Shown one piece after another: positions 7,840 through 11,478 of a stretch of DNA of 11,478 nucleotides. The DNA lies in the NCBI GenBank assembly GCA_034003145.1, contig JAVEZE010000089.1, positions 1 through 11,478 on the forward strand, in the 5' to 3' direction. Origin of the DNA: JACKPD01 sp034003145. GTDB lineage: Bacteria > Spirochaetota > Spirochaetia > CADAEX01. A model generated the notes under the pieces. That model saw only the letters and a list, made by a program, of their open reading frames with translations. It made no database searches and had not been told where the DNA came from. Numbering within the stretch: the first letter of the stretch is position 1; the number at the start of each line of letters is the position of its first letter. Position numbers and translations under genes: made by a program.

Positions 7840-8619
7840 TTAAAAACCTCTCGAAGCCCCGCCGCCGCCGAATCCTCCGCCGCCGAAACCTCCGGAAAAT
7901 CCTCCTCCGCCGCCGAAGCTGCTTCCAAATCCTCCGCCGTAGCCCCTTCTACCCGACATTGATGAAAGAAAAATGAGCGGCCAGAATAGTCTTCCTCCGC
8001 TTATAAACAGGATAAAAATAATAAAAAGTATAGACATTCCGCCCCCGCTGCTGCCGGAGCTGTTTCTTCCTGTCTGCATGGATTGAAGCGATTCCCTGTA
8101 GCTGCTTCCTTCAATTTCAATATTGTATTCTTTGGCTACCAGTGAAGCTACCGCTATAAAGCCGGTTTTAAGGCCGCTGCTGTAATCATTGCTTCGAAGG
8201 TACGGTACCATGTAATCATCCATTATGGAGCCTGCAAGGCCGTCGGGGATTGCCCCTTCAAGTCCATAGCCAACCTCAATCCTCAGCTTTCTCTCTCCTG
8301 TGCTTACAACGATAAGTACGCCGTTGTCTTTTCCTTTTTCTCCTATACCCCATTGGGAAGCAGTATCAAGTGCAAATTCCTCTATAGAGCCGTAAGGTTC
8401 TATTGTTTTAACTGTTAAAACCGCGATCTCGGCTCCTGTTTTATCCCTTACTTCAGTTGCCGCTGCCTCAATCATCTCTTTATCGCTGCTGTTTATTACA
8501 CCTGAGAGGTCTGTTACAAATCCGCTGCTCTTCGGGATCTCTGCAGAGATAAAACCTGGCAAAGCCAAAATAAACAGCATCAGTAATATTTTTAATTTTA
8601 TTCTTGATATTTTCATCAT
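7840..8619 (-). CDS. TPM-domain (YgcG-like) secreted or membrane protein with Gly-rich tail
   Basis: The 259-residue protein starts with a signal peptide: basic residues, a hydrophobic run (11-24) and a likely cleavage after FISA at 26. The TPM domain follows (about 30-165), with motifs FVTDLSGVI, EIAVLTVKT, QWGIGEKGKDNGVLIVVS, IEVGYGLEGAIPD and GSIMDDYMVPYLR. A hydrophobic helix (about 196-220) then leads to an extreme Gly-rich tail (223-259) ending GGGGASRGF, as in YgcG-type proteins. The domain should face outside the membrane, with the late helix anchoring it. TPM domains are related to Psb32/YgcG proteins; some are called phosphatases, but activity here is not established. Its ATG shares one base with the stop of the nucleotidyltransferase gene before it (TAATG), which suggests translational coupling and may explain the lack of a clear ribosome binding site. 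A second ATG follows directly, so the start could be one codon later. Confidence 0.93.
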   Translation of the reverse strand: MMKISRIKLKILLMLFILALPGFISAEIPKSSGFVTDLSGVINSSDKEMIEAAATEVRDKTGAEIAVLTVKTIEPYGSIEEFALDTASQWGIGEKGKDNGVLIVVSTGERKLRIEVGYGLEGAIPDGLAGSIMDDYMVPYLRSNDYSSGLKTGFIAVASLVAKEYNIEIEGSSYRESLQSMQTGRNSSGSSGGGMSILFIIFILFISGGRLFWPLIFLSSMSGRRGYGGGFGSSFGGGGGFSGGFGGGGFGGGGASRGF

Positions 8620-9332
8620 TAATTACCCATTGAATCGATCACTGATGTGATTTTATCAATCCTTTCAAGCAGAACTGCTGTAAGTTCGAAAATATTTTTT
8701 TCTTTGCTTCTGCCGGTTAATTCAAGGGATACAGATAAATCTGTCCCAAAGACTTTTTCCGCTTCAGAAAAAATCAAATCGCCGGGGATCTCTTTCGCTT
8801 TAATCCCTTTAAGGCGCAGTGCGGCGCGCAGTATTGTTTTTACAGAAACAGGAACAAACTTCATCTTTGCTTTTAAAACAATGCTGCTCCCCCCGCTGTT
8901 GATTATTGACTGTTTAATCTGATTGGAAATCCCTCTAATCCTCTCCTCCAGCTGATGACGCAAATTAGTACGGGTAATCTGTAGTTTTTCAACAACATCA
9001 TCACCATATATTATTACATGACGGTCCGCGATATCATGGTATTCCATCGGAAAAACATCTGCAGAATTAATAAAATCATCAACAGAAAGGACAAGCGGCG
9101 TAATTCTGTATTTTCTGATAAGTTTTTTCCCTTTTTTGCCAAATTTTATAAGAGAATCATAGTTGTTTTTTTCTGAAAGAATCATCAGATTGATATCTGA
9201 ATATTTACTGTTGAAAGAATCAGATGCTGCACTGCCGTATATAATTACAGATTTAAGGTTATTCTCAAAACACTCTTTTATTAATGGCAGGACCTTTTCC
9301 TGCACCTCTTTTTGGGGATTATTGATTGTCAT
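8619..9332 (-). CDS. Nucleotidyltransferase-fold protein with altered metal motif
   Basis: The N-terminal part resembles the Pol beta/MNT nucleotidyltransferase fold: VIIYGSAASDSF (29-40), then KYSDINLMIL (43-52). In active enzymes this reads GS...SDxDL, with two Asp binding metal; here the second is Asn48. A following strand (about 79-87, TPLVLSVDD), then VFPMEYHDI and HVIIYGDDV (about 105-113), look like a conserved block of a bacterial subfamily whose members I recall often having a similar SDIN motif. From about 120 the rest is helical. The 237-residue protein has no signal peptide, so it should be cytosolic. AGGAGAG (complement of 9336-9342) precedes the ATG by 3 nt. It is first in the set with the TPM gene and lemA and overlaps the TPM start by one base. 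I see no convincing promoter in the 152-nt gap upstream. The substrate is unknown, and it may be inactive or a binding module. Confidence 0.8.
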   Translation of the reverse strand: MTINNPQKEVQEKVLPLIKECFENNLKSVIIYGSAASDSFNSKYSDINLMILSEKNNYDSLIKFGKKGKKLIRKYRITPLVLSVDDFINSADVFPMEYHDIADRHVIIYGDDVVEKLQITRTNLRHQLEERIRGISNQIKQSIINSGGSSIVLKAKMKFVPVSVKTILRAALRLKGIKAKEIPGDLIFSEAEKVFGTDLSVSLELTGRSKEKNIFELTAVLLERIDKITSVIDSMGN

Positions 9333-9484
9333 TGTCTCTCCTGCATAATTGTTTAATTGACCAATCGGACCGGATCTAATGCACCCTGTCCCATTTATCC
9401 AACAGATTAAAAGATAATATCTCTGTTTGTTTATGGCAATGGTTTTAAGAGACTCTTTTTTTCCAGGCTAAGGCAGCAAATGAG

Positions 9485-10111
9485 TTATTTCTTCCTGCTC
9501 TTTGATTTTGAAGGAGTTAGATCGTTATACATATTTCTCAAGGCTTTTTCATTTATAAGCATCAGCTTGTGAAGCGCAGTTTTTGTTTTTTTCTTCCCTT
9601 CAATATCAATTATTTTAACTGCAAGGTTGTAAAATCTTCTGACTCCCTGGACAGCGGGTATTGAACATTTGAAGTGTTCTGCCAGCTCAAAGTCTGCCTT
9701 GCCGCTGTTAAGCTCAAGAAATTCAAGTAATTCTTCTTTACCCCATTTTTTGTGTTTACCCTTGCTGAAGTCGAATTTCTCCATTCTGGATTTTGTCCTT
9801 TCAGCTGCTCCCTTCATCTTGATTTTTTTCCAGTAAGGATGTCTGTTTCTTGCGTAATTGATGTCTTCAATCTTAAATCCTGTTTTTGCCAGCCAGAGTC
9901 GCGTAACAATCCTTTTTTCAGCTGGAGTTAGTGAACTTTTAACTGAAAAATCAACATAAGAATCAGGTGTTTTTTTCTGTAAAAGCTTTTTCATTTCTTC
10001 AGTGAGACTCCTTTGAGGAGATTCTTTTACTGGTTTTTGAGCTTTTACTTCTTTCGCAGGTTTTTTATTTTTAATACTATCATTTTTAACTGAAGTTTTC
10101 TTCTTTGCCAT
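9485..10111 (-). CDS. Lysine-rich protein with Myb/SANT-like segment, function unknown
   Basis: I do not recognise a named family for this 208-residue protein. It is strongly basic: residues 1-35 are a Lys/Pro/Ala-rich, likely disordered tail, and the C-terminus ends in KSKSRKK. Between them lies a Leu/Lys helical part (about 35-80, with LTPAEKRIVTRLWLAKTGFKIEDI at 61-84). An aromatic, basic stretch (NRHPYWKKIK, 89-98) follows. Residues 121-166 then run KKWGKEELLEFLELN, DFELAEHFKCSIPAVQGVRRFYN. The spaced Trp and aromatics and the turn before SIPAVQ resemble a Myb/SANT or similar helix-turn-helix unit. The overall look suggests a nucleic-acid-binding protein of the cytosol. No signal peptide or membrane helix is seen. 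The start is the ATG at 10111, with an AGG-type site just upstream. It is separated by 152 nt from the next gene on this strand. The coding call is good; the DNA-binding idea is inference. Confidence 0.8.
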   Translation of the reverse strand: MAKKKTSVKNDSIKNKKPAKEVKAQKPVKESPQRSLTEEMKKLLQKKTPDSYVDFSVKSSLTPAEKRIVTRLWLAKTGFKIEDINYARNRHPYWKKIKMKGAAERTKSRMEKFDFSKGKHKKWGKEELLEFLELNSGKADFELAEHFKCSIPAVQGVRRFYNLAVKIIDIEGKKKTKTALHKLMLINEKALRNMYNDLTPSKSKSRKK

Positions 10112-10170
10112 GGTTTGTACCTATATCCTTTATAATTTCAAACATAATCAAAATTAATGTATATATATAA

Positions 10171-10198
10171 TATATAACATAGTTCACCGTAAAATCAA
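10171..10198 (-). promoter_or_regulatory. Candidate promoter for the lysine-rich protein gene
   Basis: Read on the minus strand, TTGATT (10198-10193) is followed after 16 nt by TATATA (10176-10171). A TG one base before it makes an extended -10 element. The start would fall about 50-55 nt before the ATG at 10111. The region is very AT-rich, which raises the chance of accidental matches. Confidence 0.4.
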
Positions 10199-10237
10199 AT
10201 AAAAGTAAAATATTATAAAACAAATTATATATAGATA

Positions 10238-10266
10238 TTGACAAATCAGATGAAAAAAGCTATTTA
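10238..10266 (+). promoter_or_regulatory. Candidate promoter for the aroF leader and aroF-aroB
   Basis: TTGACA (10238-10243) is a perfect -35 hexamer. The base run 17 bp downstream, TATTTA (10261-10266), is a weak -10. Transcription starting near 10273 would give a leader RNA of about 230 nt that contains the short Phe/Tyr-rich ORF and the terminator. It diverges from the candidate promoter at 10171-10198. Confidence 0.5.
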
Positions 10267-10315
10267 AGTATATAGGTAAATAAATATATTTTACGGAGAT
10301 TTTACAGAGTATATT

Positions 10316-10378
10316 ATGATTGTTAAAAATTGCGTTAATTTTTATTATTTTTATTCGACTCTTTATAGCAAACCCTGA
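10316..10378 (+). CDS. Phe/Tyr-rich leader peptide of the aroF attenuator
   Basis: This 20-codon ORF starts at ATG 10316 and stops at TGA 10376-10378, 22 nt before the terminator stem. Codons 9-17 read NFYYFYSTLY from Asn8, giving two Phe and four Tyr, five of them in an unbroken run at 10340-10354. Such a run of pathway end-product codons directly before a terminator and a biosynthetic gene is the hallmark of attenuation leader peptides such as PheL and TrpL. A weak ribosome binding site, AGAG (10306-10309), lies 6 nt before the ATG. An in-frame TAA at 10277-10279, with no ATG, GTG or TTG after it, rules out a longer form. AT-rich DNA can make Phe/Tyr codons by chance, but placement, stop position and pairing partners argue against that. 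The peptide itself probably has no function beyond sensing charged tRNA-Phe and tRNA-Tyr. Confidence 0.75.
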   Translation: MIVKNCVNFYYFYSTLYSKP

Positions 10379-10432
10379 TTGACACAGGTCTATATACAGA
10401 GCCGTGGTCACAGGATCACGGCTTTTTTTTTT
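10331..10432 (+). promoter_or_regulatory. Ribosome-mediated attenuator upstream of aroF
   Basis: Three exclusive pairings can be drawn by hand. 1:2 pairs 10331-10340 with 10377-10386 (nine of ten positions, two G-U). 2:3, the antiterminator, pairs 10374-10388 with 10402-10414: CCTG with CAGG, TGAC with GTCA, AC with GT and GG with CC, with small bulges. 3:4 is the terminator, 10401-10409 with 10414-10422. The leader stop codon (10376-10378) lies inside segment 2. A ribosome that finishes the peptide would cover segment 2 and let 3:4 form. A ribosome stalled at the Phe/Tyr codons (10340-10354) would cover segment 1, free segment 2 to pair with 3, and allow readthrough into aroF. This matches the known logic of trp and pheA leaders. 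No energies were calculated. Confidence 0.68.
10400..10432 (+). terminator. Intrinsic terminator in the aroF leader
   Basis: GCCGTGGTC (10401-10409) pairs with GATCACGGC (10414-10422) over 9 bp, with one G-U, around the loop ACAG. Ten T follow at 10423-10432. It stands 75 nt before the aroF ATG and downstream of the aroF promoter candidate, so it acts as a regulated barrier rather than the end of an upstream gene: the nearest gene to the left is on the other strand. Confidence 0.92.
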
Positions 10433-10506
10433 GCGCCCGGCAGGGTCGGGCAGGGTTCACTTACCTGGAGGTGAAAATCCTCAACATGTATCTTAGGAGA
10501 TGAACA

Positions 10507-11328
10507 ATGAAAGATTTGAAACTGGCGTCAATTGACGCAAAAAAGGAAAGGACAACAATTAAAATCGGCAATGTTACAGTCGGCCGTGATTTTGTTGTTA
10601 TTGCAGGTCCGTGCAGCGTTGAAACAGAAACACAGACAATAAAAACAGCTATCGCGGTAAAAGAGGCCGGGGGAGACATGCTGAGGGGAGGGGCTTTCAA
10701 ACCCAGGACTTCACCTTACGCTTTTCAGGGGCTTGGGATGAAAGGGCTTAAAATCCTTGATAAGGCAAAAAGAGAGACAGGGCTGCCGATTGTTACAGAA
10801 GTAGTGGATGCACGGGATGTTTCCTGGGTTTGTGAATATGCTGATATAATACAGATAGGAGCAAGGAATATGCAGAATTTCTCGCTTCTTAAAGAGGCGG
10901 GACGGGTGAAAAAACCGGTGCTTCTTAAGAGAGGAATGTACTCCACCCTTTCAGAATGGCTTAACTGCGCTGAATATATCCTTGCGGAAGGCAATCCAGA
11001 TGTTATCCTTTGTGAAAGAGGAATAAGAACTTTTGAGACATATACCCGCAACACGCTTGATCTCAGCATAATTCCTTCTTCTAAAGAGGTGACTCATCTG
11101 CCGATTATGGCAGACCCGTCACACGGCACCGGAAGGCTCAGTCTTATCGGGCCGATGTCTTTCGCGGCAGTGGCATCAGGGGCTGACGGTATACTTCTTG
11201 AAGTTCATGTTGATCCTGACAAAGCATTAAGTGATGCCGGACAGCAGCTTACCCCTGCTGCCTTTAAAACACTTATAAGAAAAATTAGACTGCTTAAAGA
11301 GAGCTATGACACTATAGTTAACAGTTAA
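10507..11328 (+). CDS. aroF: DAHP synthase, type I-beta, catalytic core only
   Basis: The enzyme joins phosphoenolpyruvate and erythrose 4-phosphate to give 3-deoxy-D-arabino-heptulosonate 7-phosphate, the first step of the shikimate pathway in the cytosol. The 273-residue TIM-barrel protein shows IAGPCSVE (metal-binding Cys), LRGGAFKPRTSPY (PEP site), IGARNMQN, LLKRGM, IMADPSHGTG (metal-binding His), ILLEVH (metal-binding Glu) and ALSDAGQQL (metal-binding Asp). GPCSVE separates it from the related KDO8P synthases. It begins only about 27 residues before the barrel, so it lacks the N-terminal ferredoxin-like regulatory domain of the Thermotoga enzyme and the chorismate mutase domain of the Bacillus one. 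An in-frame TGA at 10501-10503 excludes a longer start. AGGAG at 10495-10499 is a good ribosome binding site. It lies behind the leader attenuator and 15 nt before aroB. Confidence 0.96.
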   Translation: MKDLKLASIDAKKERTTIKIGNVTVGRDFVVIAGPCSVETETQTIKTAIAVKEAGGDMLRGGAFKPRTSPYAFQGLGMKGLKILDKAKRETGLPIVTEVVDARDVSWVCEYADIIQIGARNMQNFSLLKEAGRVKKPVLLKRGMYSTLSEWLNCAEYILAEGNPDVILCERGIRTFETYTRNTLDLSIIPSSKEVTHLPIMADPSHGTGRLSLIGPMSFAAVASGADGILLEVHVDPDKALSDAGQQLTPAAFKTLIRKIRLLKESYDTIVNS

Positions 11329-11343
11329 ACGGCGGAAGGTTAT

Positions 11344-11478
11344 ATGGAAAGATTTACTGTAAAAGCTGCATCCGGAACTACTGATGTCCTAATAGGTGAA
11401 AGTCTAGAAAATTTGCATAGCTGCATCAGAGGCCGGAATGCAGTAATTATTACAGACAAAAATGTAGAATCGCACTAT
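11344..11478 (+). CDS. aroB: 3-dehydroquinate synthase, N-terminal fragment cut by window edge
   Basis: The second enzyme of the shikimate pathway converts DAHP to 3-dehydroquinate using NAD. Only the first 45 residues are inside the window. They show the usual AroB opening: a short beta strand with FTVKA, VLIGESLENL, then NAVIITDKNVESHY, matching the family pattern in which a strand ending in TDxNV begins the nucleotide-binding fold. The start ATG at 11344 has GGAAGG (11334-11339) 4 nt upstream and follows aroF by 15 nt, so the two genes are very likely cotranscribed and share the attenuator. The fragment is short, but the pattern and the neighbour agree well. Confidence 0.88.
   Translation, partial: MERFTVKAASGTTDVLIGESLENLHSCIRGRNAVIITDKNVESHY

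Noticed and set aside
7850..7940. Repetitive GCC/TCC-rich tract resembling a tandem repeat
   Set aside because: It is explained by the Gly codons of the TPM protein's C-terminal tail, with irregular unit length.
9333..9484. Possible promoter for the nucleotidyltransferase-TPM-lemA set
   Set aside because: The best hexamer pairs, such as TTGGAT with TTAGAT on the minus strand, match only half the consensus each, so I do not call one. Small palindromes here have stems of 5 bp and no clear role.
10184..10411. 75-codon minus-strand ORF over the aroF leader
   Set aside because: It is a low-complexity Ile/Tyr/Phe product of AT-rich DNA read backwards over the promoter, leader ORF and terminator, with no recognisable family.
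10435..10451. GCCCG/CGGGC hairpin just after the leader terminator
   Set aside because: A 5-bp stem with a 7-nt loop and no U-run, not linked to the leader segments; could be incidental.
10471..10503. Short ORFs (GTG 10471 or ATG 10486) ending at TGA 10501-10503 just before aroF
   Set aside because: They are too short, have no residue pattern, and overlap the aroF ribosome binding site. A coupling role is possible but nothing in the sequence supports it.

Overview
This AT-rich window looks chromosomal and most likely comes from a spirochaete (phylum Spirochaetota). The main pointer is the very long coiled-coil protein at the left edge, which resembles the SpiroCoCo family, followed directly by a grpE-dnaK-dnaJ chaperone cluster. 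Genus cannot be set from this window. I see no insertion sequence, phage gene, CRISPR array, tRNA or rRNA.

Layout. (1) 2-3046, + strand: the 3' part of a giant coiled-coil gene whose 5' end lies outside the window. (2) 3178-7018, + strand: grpE, dnaK and dnaJ, with a candidate promoter before grpE and a strong two-way terminator after dnaJ. No hrcA gene or CIRCE operator is visible. (3) 7163-9332, - strand: three genes transcribed as nucleotidyltransferase-fold protein, then TPM-domain (YgcG-like) protein, then lemA. The first two are joined by a 1-nt stop/start overlap. (4) 9485-10111, - strand: a small, very lysine-rich protein of unknown function with a Myb/SANT-like helical segment. (5) 10112-10506: a 395-nt gap holding divergent promoter candidates and what reads as a complete amino-acid attenuator. 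(6) 10507 to the right edge, + strand: aroF (DAHP synthase) and the start of aroB (3-dehydroquinate synthase), the first two steps of the shikimate pathway.

The most interesting element is the aroF leader. A 20-codon ORF (10316-10378) contains a Phe-Tyr-Tyr-Phe-Tyr run plus one more Tyr. It is followed by RNA segments that can pair as 1:2, 2:3 (antiterminator) or 3:4 (terminator with a 10-T tract). This is the architecture of trp/phe-type ribosome-mediated attenuation. The aroF protein has only the catalytic core and lacks the N-terminal regulatory domain of Thermotoga-type enzymes. Leader attenuation by Phe/Tyr supply could therefore be a main control point for this aromatic pathway operon. 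The pairings were worked out by hand and need a folding calculation and a comparison with homologous leaders.
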